NCBI GenBank assembly: GCA_002305575.1
Contig: DBPP01000004.1
Location: 6,377 to 70,376 of the forward strand
DNA: 64,000 bases
DNA from: Ruminococcaceae bacterium UBA1417
Lineage (GTDB): Bacteria; Bacillota; Clostridia; Oscillospirales; Acutalibacteraceae
Direction of reading: 5' to 3'
Position 1 is the first letter of the stretch, and the number at the start of each line of letters is the position of its first letter. The position numbers and the translations under genes were made by a program. Below, piece by piece: positions 1 to 8,061 of this stretch. Below the pieces are notes generated by a model that was not told where the DNA came from, did no database searches, and worked only from the letters and a program-made list of their open reading frames with translations.

Positions 1-2
1 CC

Positions 3-602
3 TCCAGCTTCGGCAACCTGATCATGTGGGCGACGGAGCTGCAGCCGCTTCTGATGGGCATCATTGTCTCGGTGACGGTCGGCATCGCGCTGACGCTGCC
101 GATCAGCAGCGCGGCAATTTGCCAGGTGCTCGGCCTGACTGGCCTTGCGGGCGGTGCAGCTGTCGCAGGCTGCTGCGCGCAGATGATTGGCTTCGCTGTT
201 ATCAGCTTCCGCGAGAACGGTTGGGGCGGCTTCTTCGCACAGGGGATCGGCACTTCGATGCTGCAGGTTCCGAACATCATCAAAAACCCGCGCATCTGGA
301 TTGCGCCGACGCTTGCCTCTGCGATCACCGGGCCGCTGGCGACCTGCCTGTTCGGCATGCAGATGAACGGTGCGCCGATTTCCAGCGGCATGGGCACCTG
401 CGGTCTGGTCGGACAGATCGGCGTGTACACGGGCTGGTTGGCAGACATAGACGCTGGCCTCAAGACCGCCATCACGGCGACGGACTGGATTGGTCTTTTG
501 TTGATCTGCTTCGTTTTGCCCGCTCTGCTCTCTCTGGCCTTTGACCTTGTGCTCCGTAAAATCAACTGGGTCAAGCCGGGCGACATGAAGCTCGACATCT
601 GA
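3..602 (+). CDS. PTS sugar transporter subunit IIC, PF13303 type (5' partial)
   Basis: The reading frame is open from the first bases of the window, so the start lies upstream; the first in-window ATG at 24 is probably internal. The visible part is a highly hydrophobic membrane protein with Gly/Ala-rich helices and conserved loops such as GGAAVAGCCAQMIGF and GIGTSMLQVPNI. This pattern fits the C-terminal half of the PTS_EIIC_2 (PF13303) permease family, which moves a sugar or related substrate across the membrane. The substrate cannot be told, and no IIA or IIB domain is visible here. The protein ends with a charged tail (KPGDMKLDI), and a good terminator follows directly. Confidence 0.8.
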   Translation, partial: SSFGNLIMWATELQPLLMGIIVSVTVGIALTLPISSAAICQVLGLTGLAGGAAVAGCCAQMIGFAVISFRENGWGGFFAQGIGTSMLQVPNIIKNPRIWIAPTLASAITGPLATCLFGMQMNGAPISSGMGTCGLVGQIGVYTGWLADIDAGLKTAITATDWIGLLLICFVLPALLSLAFDLVLRKINWVKPGDMKLDI

Positions 603-608
603 CCGCCG

Positions 609-645
609 AAGAACCCGAGCGCTCTGCGCTTCGGGTTCTTTTTTT
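609..645 (+). terminator. Rho-independent terminator of the PTS permease gene
   Basis: AAGAACCCGA at 609-618 pairs with TCGGGTTCTT at 631-640 and is followed by a T run. It starts 7 bases after the stop codon. Confidence 0.85.
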
Positions 646-655
646 GCGCAGACGC

Positions 656-684
656 TTGCATTTCGCAGCACCATGTACTATGAT
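656..684 (+). promoter_or_regulatory. Sigma-A promoter of the metallo-hydrolase gene
   Basis: TTGCAT at 656-661 and TATGAT at 679-684 are separated by 17 bases and sit just upstream of the ribosome binding site of the gene at 716. Confidence 0.6.
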
Positions 685-715
685 GGAGCCAAATACGAAC
701 TGGGGAGGCATTTTC

Positions 716-1561
716 ATGCAATTCACTTATCTGGGCACTGCGGCCGCCGAAGGCTGGCCGGCCGTATTCTGCCGTTGCACCTTCTGCCAGGAGGCCAAGC
801 GCCTCGGCGGCAAAAACATTCGCACCCGCTCGCAGGCTCTCATCAACGACGATCTGTTGATCGACTTACCGCCGGACACCTATCTGCACAAGCTCGCACA
901 TAATCTCGACCTGAGCCGGGTGAAATACCTGCTGCTCACGCATTGCCACATGGATCACTTCTACCCGCAGGAGCTTACCGTGCGCGGCTCGTGTTACAGT
1001 CACGAGATGGAAAGCCCGCATCTGCAAATTTTCTGCGCGGCAGAATCCTACGCCCTGTTCGAGCGTTGCGCCCGCTGGGAAATTGACGAGGCGAGCCGCA
1101 GCCATCTGCATTTTCACATTCTAAAGCCCTTTGAAGCTGTGCAGGCGGGCCCTTATACGATCGTGCCGCTGCCAGCCAATCACATGCAAAGCGGAAACGA
1201 GCCGTTCATCTACCATATCACAGATGCGCAGGGCACCTCTGTTTTTTACCTACACGACAGCGGATACTACAGCCCGGCGGTCTGGGCCTATTTCCGTGCA
1301 CAGAAGAAGCCGGCTGATCTCATCAGCTTCGACACCACGTGCGGTGCAGAAGATACCCATGGGCATGGTACGCACATGGGCTTTCCGGATGTCGTGCGCG
1401 TGCGCGACGAAATGCGCAGCATCGGCCTTGTGGGCCCGCACACCCACTGTGTGCTCAACCACTTTTCCCATAACGGCCACCTGCTGCACGCGGAACTGGA
1501 AGCTTTGGCGGCGCCTGAAGCGCTGGAGGTCTCCTTCGACGGAAAGATCCTGCAGCTTTGA
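716..1561 (+). CDS. MBL-fold metallo-hydrolase, PhnP-like
   Basis: A 281-residue metallo-beta-lactamase-fold protein. The metal signature HCHMDH lies at residues 76-81, with later metal-ligand candidates in LPANHM and YLHDSGYY. The N-terminus LGTAAAEGWPAVFCRC with nearby CxxC-type cysteines resembles PhnP-like phosphodiesterases, which hydrolyse cyclic phosphodiesters, but no phn genes are present and the substrate is unknown. The start at 716 was chosen over the in-frame ATG at 644 because GGGGAGG (702-708) precedes it at proper spacing and the family N-terminus (MxFTYLGT) begins there. It is transcribed alone, between its own promoter and a convergent BlaI-type gene. Confidence 0.8.
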   Translation: MQFTYLGTAAAEGWPAVFCRCTFCQEAKRLGGKNIRTRSQALINDDLLIDLPPDTYLHKLAHNLDLSRVKYLLLTHCHMDHFYPQELTVRGSCYSHEMESPHLQIFCAAESYALFERCARWEIDEASRSHLHFHILKPFEAVQAGPYTIVPLPANHMQSGNEPFIYHITDAQGTSVFYLHDSGYYSPAVWAYFRAQKKPADLISFDTTCGAEDTHGHGTHMGFPDVVRVRDEMRSIGLVGPHTHCVLNHFSHNGHLLHAELEALAAPEALEVSFDGKILQL

Positions 1562-1713
1562 CAGCGCGTATCGCACGGATAACCCAAATCGCATGCGTGT
1601 TTTGGAATACGAACCCTTGCGCAACGAAAAGTTTACACAATAGTTTTCGAATATGTATATACAAAATACGCTTTTTCTTGGCTTGAAGGCGTAAATCGTA
1701 GTATTCTTCTATA

Positions 1714-1753
1714 CAAAAGGACAGGAGCGTACAAGTACGCCCCTGCCCTTTTG
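1714..1753. terminator. Bidirectional terminator between the metallo-hydrolase and BlaI-type genes
   Basis: A near-perfect long stem joins CAAAAGG...GCGTAC with GTACGC...CCTTTTG around a two-base loop. It lies between two convergent genes and closely follows the stop of the minus-strand regulator. Confidence 0.7.
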
Positions 1754-1766
1754 ATTTTGCTTGTAT

Positions 1767-2180
1767 TCACTTGGCATTGCGCCGCACGGCCTGCTCAATC
1801 TGGGGGAGCAGCGTGTCGCGATCCGCCCCTTTGGTGTACTTGAACAGCGCTGCGACAATTTCCGGAATATCGTTCGCCGTGTAATGTTCCATCGTAGAAA
1901 TCTGATGGGCCAAATACTCGTTCCGCGTGACCATCGGCGCAAACCGACGGGCATTTTTGCGCCCTGCACCGTTGTTCATAAACGCCGCTACAAATTGATA
2001 GCGCATCAGATTATTGATGATAACATGGAAAGAATTCTTCGCAAAAAGAGGATCATCCGGATTACGCATGGCGATATCCATGATTTCCGCGCGGTTCAAA
2101 GGTCGCCCCGCTTCCCATAGAAGCTGCATCATTGCAAGTTCCGAATTTGTCAAACGCACATGCACTTTTTTGCTCTTCAT
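1767..2180 (-). CDS. BlaI/MecI/CopY-family transcriptional repressor
   Basis: A 137-residue winged-helix protein. The N-terminal LTNSELAMMQLLWEAGRPLNR and the following helix match the BlaI/MecI/CopY DNA-binding domain, and the C-terminal half should form the dimer domain. In the classical systems such a repressor controls a beta-lactamase or PBP2a and is cleaved by a BlaR1/MecR1 sensor; neither is present beside this gene. It stands alone with its own AT-rich promoter region and tandem 14-bp repeats between promoter and start, so autoregulation is likely and its other targets lie elsewhere. The ribosome binding site is AAGGAGG a few bases before the ATG. Confidence 0.85.
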   Translation of the reverse strand: MKSKKVHVRLTNSELAMMQLLWEAGRPLNRAEIMDIAMRNPDDPLFAKNSFHVIINNLMRYQFVAAFMNNGAGRKNARRFAPMVTRNEYLAHQISTMEHYTANDIPEIVAALFKYTKGADRDTLLPQIEQAVRRNAK

Positions 2181-2217
2181 AAGATGTCCTCCTTAGGCTT
2201 CTTGCCAGGGTTTATCT

Positions 2218-2245
2218 ATATATTTTTACAAATATATTCTTACAA
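2218..2245 (-). promoter_or_regulatory. Candidate operator: tandem 14-bp repeats in the BlaI-type gene leader
   Basis: ATATATTTTTACAA (2218-2231) is followed immediately by ATATATTCTTACAA (2232-2245), with one mismatch. Both carry a TACA half-site of the kind found in BlaI/MecI operators. They lie about 15-40 bases downstream of the predicted transcription start. Confidence 0.5.
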
Positions 2246-2266
2246 ATTCACGATCATTTATATTAT

Positions 2267-2295
2267 AGTATATTTTTATTTTTTAAAAAAGTCAA
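2267..2295 (-). promoter_or_regulatory. Sigma-A promoter of the BlaI-type gene
   Basis: On the minus strand, TTGACT (2290-2295) and TATACT (2267-2272) are separated by 17 bases. Confidence 0.65.
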
Positions 2296-2467
2296 GATAT
2301 ATATAAGAGAAAATTAGCAAAAATCGGGAAAAATCGAGGAATTTCGACACGGGCATTTTTCCTCTTGATACGCACCACACTTTATATGGATATCATACGA
2401 AAAATGGCTGGGTTTATGCGCCAAAATGAACCAAAAGCCATTTTGGGCAACCTTTTCAGCGTCTGAT

Positions 2468-3091
2468 TTACGGCTGTTCATCTGGGAAAAAGGCCTTGAA
2501 ATACGGCAGGGATTCAATCCACGCGCAATACACGTGCCATTCGTCAAGCTTGTGGTGGCGGCGTGCAAAATACATATTGGCAAGATTTTCGTAGGTCATC
2601 GTGCAGGTACGCATCTGGTTATAGCTGGAGGGCAACAGCTGAATAATACTGTACCAAATCGCCTTATCTTTTGTTTCGAGATAGCGCAGGCGCAGATTCT
2701 CCAGCACGGCAATGGTTTGTTCCAGGCTTTCCATCGCTTCAGGCAGCATCCGGTCACAGCTGAAATCCGACGTGGAAAACGGCTTGGCATGAATTTTATG
2801 CATTGTGCTTGTGGAATTGGCCGTCGTGCCGACCTTATACGTGTCAAATTCTTTCCACCAGTACAGCGGCGCCGTGAGATCCACCGAGACAAAAATCTGG
2901 CGGATAAACTTGCGGTGATCGCTGCCCGCCGCACACAGACGTCTGGCAAGATCAAGGTCGTTTTCCCCGAACACAAAAGTTCCGTCCGGCTCGGTGTGGC
3001 TGTCCATACGGTTCCAGCTGTTCAGCGGGTTGCGTGCGCCGCGGATCGCGTTTTCAAAATTCATAACTTGGGTACGTTCAATCTGAATCAT
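2468..3091 (-). CDS. Conserved protein of unknown function downstream of rlmH
   Basis: A 207-residue soluble protein. Segments such as WWKEFDTYKVGT, STMHKIHAKPF, LLPSSYNQ and HKLDEWH look like a conserved single-domain family that I recall from Clostridia and their phages as uncharacterised. I cannot assign a function. The ribosome binding site AAGGAGG lies 7 bases before the ATG. The gene begins 21 bases after the rlmH stop, so it is probably the last gene of the yycJ-rlmH operon. A hairpin at 2421-2446 (CCAAAATG/CATTTTGG) lies about 20 bases downstream but lacks a clear T run. Some aromatic and histidine spacing faintly recalls ThyX-like proteins, but the ThyX motif is absent. Confidence 0.7.
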   Translation of the reverse strand: MIQIERTQVMNFENAIRGARNPLNSWNRMDSHTEPDGTFVFGENDLDLARRLCAAGSDHRKFIRQIFVSVDLTAPLYWWKEFDTYKVGTTANSTSTMHKIHAKPFSTSDFSCDRMLPEAMESLEQTIAVLENLRLRYLETKDKAIWYSIIQLLPSSYNQMRTCTMTYENLANMYFARRHHKLDEWHVYCAWIESLPYFKAFFPDEQP

Positions 3092-3112
3092 AGGGGGTCC
3101 TCCTTGAAACGG

Positions 3113-3589
3113 TTATTTGTGATATTTGGTTCCGGCGTTAATGGCAAACGCGCGGTAAATCTGCTCGCAGAGCATGACGCGCGCGAGCTGATGCGGAAAG
3201 GTCATCGGCGACATCGAAATGCGTTTTCCTCTGGACTTGACCGATTCATGCAGGCCGTGTGAAGAGCCGATCACAAAAGCCAAGCTGCTCGCTCCGCCTA
3301 CGGCTGCGGCTGAAATCTCTTCCGCCAGCCTTTCAGAAGAAAGCAACTTTCCCTCAATGCACAGTGGGTACACCACGCTGCGCCCCACTGCAGCCAGAAT
3401 CGACCGCCCCTCCTCCTCGAGCGCACGGGCAATTTCCGCCTCGTTCGGATTCTGCGGCAACCGCGCTTCGTGCAGTTCAACGATTGAGAAATGGCAAAAG
3501 GCGGAAAGACGCTTGGCATACTCGGAAACGGCGTCCCGCCAATACGTCTCCTTCAGTTTTCCAACACAAATCACTCGGATTTCCAGCAT
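3113..3589 (-). CDS. rlmH: 23S rRNA (pseudouridine(1915)-N(3))-methyltransferase RlmH
   Basis: A 158-residue SPOUT-class methyltransferase that methylates pseudouridine 1915 of 23S rRNA on assembled ribosomes. It shows the family landmarks: N-terminal IRVICVGKLKE, the SAM-binding region FVIGSSHG (usually FxIGGxxG), and the C-terminal MTFPHQLARVMLCEQIYRA plus Y-H-K end that contacts RNA and SAM. The length equals the normal 155-160 residues. The start at 3589 was chosen because it gives the family N-terminus and has AGGTG upstream; the longer frame overlaps yycJ. It follows yycJ by only 8 bases, an arrangement also seen in Bacillus. Confidence 0.95.
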   Translation of the reverse strand: MLEIRVICVGKLKETYWRDAVSEYAKRLSAFCHFSIVELHEARLPQNPNEAEIARALEEEGRSILAAVGRSVVYPLCIEGKLLSSERLAEEISAAAVGGASSLAFVIGSSHGLHESVKSRGKRISMSPMTFPHQLARVMLCEQIYRAFAINAGTKYHK

Positions 3590-3597
3590 TCTGCACC

Positions 3598-4389
3598 TCA
3601 AAATTCCAGGCAATGCCCGTCCAGATTCTCCACAGGCGCAACATCGAGTATGTAATCGCCTTCATTTTCCACGCCGGCCATCTGCATACCGCAAACGGCG
3701 GTCTGCCGGGCAATATCGGGTGTGTTGTTCTCCCGGCTCAGGTGCGCCAGCAAAAAGCGCTTCGTACCGCTTGCATACAGTTCAGGCAGCAGCTCTGAAC
3801 AGGCGACATTCGAAAGGTGCCCGCAATCGGAGAGAATGCGTCGCTTGAGTGCATACGGATACGGCCCCGTGCGCAGCATACCGACATCGTGATTTGATTC
3901 AATCACGGCGCAATCCGCCCCAAAAAGGTGCGCCTCAATCTCCGGTGTAACACACCCCAGATCCGTGGCCACCGTCACCACCCGATCGTCTGCCGTTTGG
4001 ATACGGAAGCCAAGGCTCTCCGCACAGTCGTGCGGCGTGCGAAACGCATCGATGTGCATTCCGTCAAGCGCCAGCGTGCCGTCAATCTCATACGCCGGGA
4101 AGGAACCATCCAGAACGCGCATGGACTCCAGCGCAGCCAGCGTTCCCGCCGAAGCGAAAACGGGAATATTGTATTTGGAAGCAAAAACACGCAGTCCTCC
4201 AACATGATCGGAATGCTCGTGCGTCACGAGTATTCCGCAGACCGCGAGCGGGTCAATCGCGCAGCGCTTCAGAATATTGACCGTCTGGCGCGCACTGCGC
4301 CCGATATCCACAAGAACGCCCCCCGTTTTGCTGCCGATAAAATAGCCGTTTCCGGTGCTGCCGCTGTAAAGCGGGCAAAGCTCTGCCAT
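3598..4389 (-). CDS. yycJ: YycJ/WalJ-type MBL-fold exonuclease
   Basis: A 263-residue metallo-beta-lactamase-fold hydrolase. SGSTGNGYFI at the N-terminus and THEHSDH at residues 56-62 are typical of the YycJ/WalJ family, reported as a 5'-3' double-strand DNA exonuclease linked to mismatch repair and historically placed in the walRK operon. Later metal ligands (ATDLG, ESNHD, GHLSN) are present. Here walR and walK are absent and the gene leads a short operon with rlmH. AGAGGATGG precedes the ATG. The terminator of murA lies directly upstream, so the gene needs its own start or read-through; I saw no clear promoter. Confidence 0.9.
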   Translation of the reverse strand: MAELCPLYSGSTGNGYFIGSKTGGVLVDIGRSARQTVNILKRCAIDPLAVCGILVTHEHSDHVGGLRVFASKYNIPVFASAGTLAALESMRVLDGSFPAYEIDGTLALDGMHIDAFRTPHDCAESLGFRIQTADDRVVTVATDLGCVTPEIEAHLFGADCAVIESNHDVGMLRTGPYPYALKRRILSDCGHLSNVACSELLPELYASGTKRFLLAHLSRENNTPDIARQTAVCGMQMAGVENEGDYILDVAPVENLDGHCLEF

Positions 4390-4418
4390 TTTGCCATCCT
4401 CTTTTCCTGATTACTTAT

Positions 4419-4452
4419 AAAAAATGCCCCAGACAGATTTTCCGTCGGGGCA
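4419..4452 (-). terminator. Rho-independent terminator of murA
   Basis: On the minus strand TGCCCCGAC pairs with GTCtGGGGCA (one mismatch), followed by TTTTTTAT. It starts about 28 bases after the murA stop. Confidence 0.9.
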
Positions 4453-4479
4453 GTCGGCTTTGTCGAAGCAGAGCCTGGA

Positions 4480-5766
4480 TTATCCGATTTTTGCGTTCCT
4501 GTTGTCCTGTGGGTCAATGCGCAGATACATCTCGGCGCCCAGTCCAACAAACTTCTCCACGATGTTTTCGTAGCCGCGCTGGATGTGCTCAATTTCTTCT
4601 ATCTTGGTTGTTCCCCGCGCAGCGAGGGCGGCAATGATCATCGCGGCGCCCGCACGCAGGTCAACTGCACGAACCGGTGCGCCTTTGAGGTACTCAACGC
4701 CTTCAATGATCGCGCTTTTGCCCTCGACCGTGATCTGCGCGCCCATGCGCTTGAGCTCCTCTACATAGCGGAAACGGTTTTCCCAAACATTTTCATTCAG
4801 AATGCTCGTCCCTTCCGCCAGCGAAAGCACCGCCGCGATTTGCGGCTGCATATCCGTCGGAAATCCGGGATGCGGCATTGTTTTGACGTTGCATTTGCGC
4901 AGCGGCCCATCCCGGCGAACCCGGACCGCGTCGTCGTATTCGATCACAGTGACGCCCATTTCCATGAGCTTTGCCGTAATCGATTCCAGATGCTTCGGCG
5001 TAACATTCTTGACGAGAATATCACCGCCGGTCGCCGCTGCCGCCGCCATATACGTGCCGGCCTCGATCTGATCCGGGATGATCGAATACGTAATTCCCTT
5101 GAGATGTTCCACGCCGCGAATTTTGATCACGTCGGTGCCGGCGCCGCTGATGTTCGCGCCCATGGAGTTCAGGAAATTGGCGAGATCGACAACATGCGGC
5201 TCGCGCGCCGCATTTTCGATCACCGTAAGGCCCTTGGCCTTAACAGCCGCCAAAATGATATTCATCGTTGCGCCGACCGAAACCATATCGAGGTAAATAT
5301 GCGCGCCGCGCAATTCCTCGGCGGCGACCTCAATCATGCCGTCGTTGAGCGTATACGTACAGCCGAGCGCATTAAAGCCCTTGATGTGCTGATCAATCGG
5401 TCGCACGCCAAAATCGCAGCCGCCGGGCAGCGGCACGATGGCGCGCGAAAAGCGCCCGAGCAACGCCCCGATGTTGTAATAGGAACCGCGCATTTTGCGC
5501 CCAAGTTCATTGGGGACAACATTGGTCGAAATCGGTGTCGGGTCAATTTCTACGGTATTACGGTTAACCCAGCGCACCTCCGCCCCCATCTCCGTCAGGA
5601 TACGCGCGCTGAGCTGCACGTCGGAAATATTCGGTACATTTTCAATGCGGCAGGGAGACTCCGCCATAATCACCGCCGGAATGATCGCCACCGCCGCATT
5701 TTTTGCGCCGCTGATGACCACTTCGCCAGTAAGGCGGTTCCCGCCCCGAATGATAAATTTATCCAC
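4480..5766 (-). CDS. murA: UDP-N-acetylglucosamine 1-carboxyvinyltransferase
   Basis: A 428-residue EPSP-synthase-fold enzyme that transfers enolpyruvate to UDP-GlcNAc, the first committed step of peptidoglycan synthesis. Visible signatures are SGAKNAAV near the N-terminus, the flexible-loop LPGGCDFGVRP with the catalytic, fosfomycin-sensitive cysteine, and LRAGAAMIIAALAA near the C-terminus. The start is taken as GTG at 5766: AAGGA lies 8 bases upstream and the family sequence begins there, whereas the longer frame reads through non-conserved residues. It is monocistronic, with its own promoter and terminator. Confidence 0.95.
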   Translation of the reverse strand: MDKFIIRGGNRLTGEVVISGAKNAAVAIIPAVIMAESPCRIENVPNISDVQLSARILTEMGAEVRWVNRNTVEIDPTPISTNVVPNELGRKMRGSYYNIGALLGRFSRAIVPLPGGCDFGVRPIDQHIKGFNALGCTYTLNDGMIEVAAEELRGAHIYLDMVSVGATMNIILAAVKAKGLTVIENAAREPHVVDLANFLNSMGANISGAGTDVIKIRGVEHLKGITYSIIPDQIEAGTYMAAAAATGGDILVKNVTPKHLESITAKLMEMGVTVIEYDDAVRVRRDGPLRKCNVKTMPHPGFPTDMQPQIAAVLSLAEGTSILNENVWENRFRYVEELKRMGAQITVEGKSAIIEGVEYLKGAPVRAVDLRAGAAMIIAALAARGTTKIEEIEHIQRGYENIVEKFVGLGAEMYLRIDPQDNRNAKIG

Positions 5767-5912
5767 AATAATTATCCTTCCACGTCTTTTTCCGCCGGTC
5801 CCAAACCGGTTTTTACTCAGACGGAGCAGCCGCACCGCAAAATCGGCGCGCCTTGAACTCCACGCAATATATAAAAATCCAATGAATTCTTCGCATAGTA
5901 TAACCGATAACT

Positions 5913-5941
5913 ATGATAATACACAACGGGGGAAAAGTCAA
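5913..5941 (-). promoter_or_regulatory. Sigma-A promoter of murA
   Basis: On the minus strand TTGACT (5936-5941) and TATCAT (5913-5918) are separated by 17 bases. A second TATACT-like box lies a little further downstream. The murA leader is about 140 bases. Confidence 0.55.
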
Positions 5942-6019
5942 TATCTTGCAGGAACTTCACGCCCGAATTTTTGAAATTATGTAAACGCTATTGTGTACTC
6001 CAAACAGAAAAAACGTCGA

Positions 6020-6715
6020 TTACGGCTTCTTTTTAAAGGAAATTGGTTCTTCCTCGCCCGCGAGGATACGCCGGATATTCGCCTTGTGCTTGATAATGAC
6101 CGTCGCGCCGATCAGCGCGGCCACCACCGTCGCTATCGCCACATAAACAGGCGGCAGCGCGCCGCTTCGGTAATCGAGAAAGTAGGTGACAAAAAACGTC
6201 GCAATGGGATAGACGAGACAGCCGCAAATGGAGGAAAGGGAAACCGTCTTTTTCCACGCAAACGTGATCAGGAAAAATGCGAAGCAAATCAGAAAAACGC
6301 GCCAGTCCAGCAGCAACATCATGGCCGCCGCCGTTACAACGCCCTTGCCGCCGCGAAACCCGAAATACAGCGGGTACATATGGCCGATGATGCAGCAGAA
6401 GCCGGCCGCGTACATCCCCAGCCGCGCCAGATTCGTATCCACGCCGTTCGCCGCGCAAACATAGTGCAGCACATAGTAGCCAAGTGCAACACTCACGGCG
6501 CATTTCAGGAAATCACAGAGAAAGGTGAGCGCAGACGCCGCTTTGCCAGCCACGCGCAACACATTGGTTGCACCGGCGTTGCCGCTTCCGTGACTGCGCA
6601 CATCTTCGTGCGTGAAAAGACGCGTCAGAATAATCGCAGAGCTGATGCTTCCAAGCAGATAGCCCGCCACCCCCACCGCCAGCAACGGCAGAATCAACGC
6701 TTCGAAATTTTCCAT
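6020..6715 (-). CDS. plsY: Glycerol-3-phosphate acyltransferase PlsY
   Basis: A 231-residue integral membrane enzyme that transfers an acyl group from acyl-phosphate to glycerol-3-phosphate, the first step of phospholipid synthesis. The N-terminal GYLLGSISSAII and the loop VRSHGSGNAGATNVLR are diagnostic (family SGNxGATN), and FRGGKGV matches the second conserved loop. About five hydrophobic segments are visible. It begins 5 bases after the der stop codon, as the last gene of the DUF512-der-plsY operon. Confidence 0.95.
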   Translation of the reverse strand: MENFEALILPLLAVGVAGYLLGSISSAIILTRLFTHEDVRSHGSGNAGATNVLRVAGKAASALTFLCDFLKCAVSVALGYYVLHYVCAANGVDTNLARLGMYAAGFCCIIGHMYPLYFGFRGGKGVVTAAAMMLLLDWRVFLICFAFFLITFAWKKTVSLSSICGCLVYPIATFFVTYFLDYRSGALPPVYVAIATVVAALIGATVIIKHKANIRRILAGEEEPISFKKKP

Positions 6716-6720
6716 AGCAT

Positions 6721-8049
6721 TTACCCTTCTTTCTCGCCGCGCTCACGCACGATCATGCGCACCGGCGTGCCTTCAAGGCCAAAAATTTCACGGATCCGGT
6801 TTTCAAGATAGCGCTGATAGGAAAAATGGAAGAGTTCCTTGTCATTCACAAAGCAGATGAATGTGGGCGGCTTTGTGGACGCCTGCGTCATATAATAGAT
6901 CTTCAGGCGCTTGCCCTTATCGGTCGGCGGCTGCACACGTGCCGTCGCCTGTGCGAGAATGTCATTCAATGTGCCGGTGGTAATACGCATCGCATTGCTC
7001 GAAGCCACCTGGCAAATCAGCTCAAACAGCCGGTCCAACCGCTGGCCGGTCTGCGCGGAAATAAAAAGGATTGGCGCGTAGGACATGAAGGAAAAATCCT
7101 TTTCCAGCTTTGTGCGGTACGTCTGCATGGTTTTGTCGTCCTTTTCAACGGCATCCCATTTGTTGACCGCAATGATACAGCCCTTGCCCGCCTCGTGGGC
7201 GATGCCGGCGACCTTGGAATCCTGCTCAGTGAAACCGACCGTTGCATCGATCAGGATCACGCATACGTCGGCGCGATCTACGGCCATCTCAGCGCGCAGA
7301 TTGCTGTAATGCTCGATGGAATCTTCGACCCGGCTCTTACGGCGCAAACCAGCCGTATCGATGAAGGTGAAGGTGCCAAATTTGTTTTGGATCGTCGTAT
7401 CTATGGCGTCGCGCGTCGTGCCCGCGATATCCGATACGATGCAGCGGTTTTCGCCGGAAACGCGGTTGACCAGCGACGACTTGCCGACGTTCGGTTTGCC
7501 GATCACCGCGACCTTGATGACCGCGCTCTCCTCTTCTCCCGCTTCTTCCGCTGGAAAATGCTCCAAAACAGCATCCAGCAGGTCGCCTGTGCCGTGGCCA
7601 TGCACCGAAGAAACCTGAATCGGATCGCCAAGTCCGAGGTTGTAAAACTCATAGAAATCCGCTGGTGGTTCGCCGAGCGTATCGCACTTGTTGACGCAGA
7701 CGATGACCGGCACATTGCTGCGCTGCAGCATTTGCGCGATATCGAGATCCGTCGCCACCATGCCGGTGCGAATGTCGGTCACAAAAATGATCACATCGGC
7801 GGAATCGATGGCGATCTGCGCCTGTGTGCGCATCTGTGAGAGAATCACATCTTTTGATTCCGGCTCAATACCCCCGGTATCGACCAGCGAAAACCGCCGG
7901 TTCTTCCATTCACATTCGCCGAAAATACGGTCACGTGTGACACCCGGCGTATCTTCTACAATGGAAAGGCGCTGCCCGATCAGCTTGTTAAACAGGGTGG
8001 ACTTGCCGACATTCGGTCTGCCGACAATCGCTACGATCGGTTTTGACAT
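6721..8049 (-). CDS. der: Ribosome biogenesis GTPase Der (EngA)
   Basis: A 442-residue double-GTPase needed for assembly of the 50S ribosomal subunit. Two Walker A motifs are visible, GRPNVGKST near residue 8 and GKPNVGKSS near residue 184, each followed by DTxG and NKxD motifs (DTGGI, NKCD; DTAGL, NKWD). The C-terminal KH-like domain (IYYMTQASTKPPTFICFVND) is complete. Length and order are as in the family. It lies between the DUF512 gene (12 bases upstream) and plsY. Confidence 0.97.
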   Translation of the reverse strand: MSKPIVAIVGRPNVGKSTLFNKLIGQRLSIVEDTPGVTRDRIFGECEWKNRRFSLVDTGGIEPESKDVILSQMRTQAQIAIDSADVIIFVTDIRTGMVATDLDIAQMLQRSNVPVIVCVNKCDTLGEPPADFYEFYNLGLGDPIQVSSVHGHGTGDLLDAVLEHFPAEEAGEEESAVIKVAVIGKPNVGKSSLVNRVSGENRCIVSDIAGTTRDAIDTTIQNKFGTFTFIDTAGLRRKSRVEDSIEHYSNLRAEMAVDRADVCVILIDATVGFTEQDSKVAGIAHEAGKGCIIAVNKWDAVEKDDKTMQTYRTKLEKDFSFMSYAPILFISAQTGQRLDRLFELICQVASSNAMRITTGTLNDILAQATARVQPPTDKGKRLKIYYMTQASTKPPTFICFVNDKELFHFSYQRYLENRIREIFGLEGTPVRMIVRERGEKEG

Positions 8050-8061
8050 TCCGTTTCCTCC

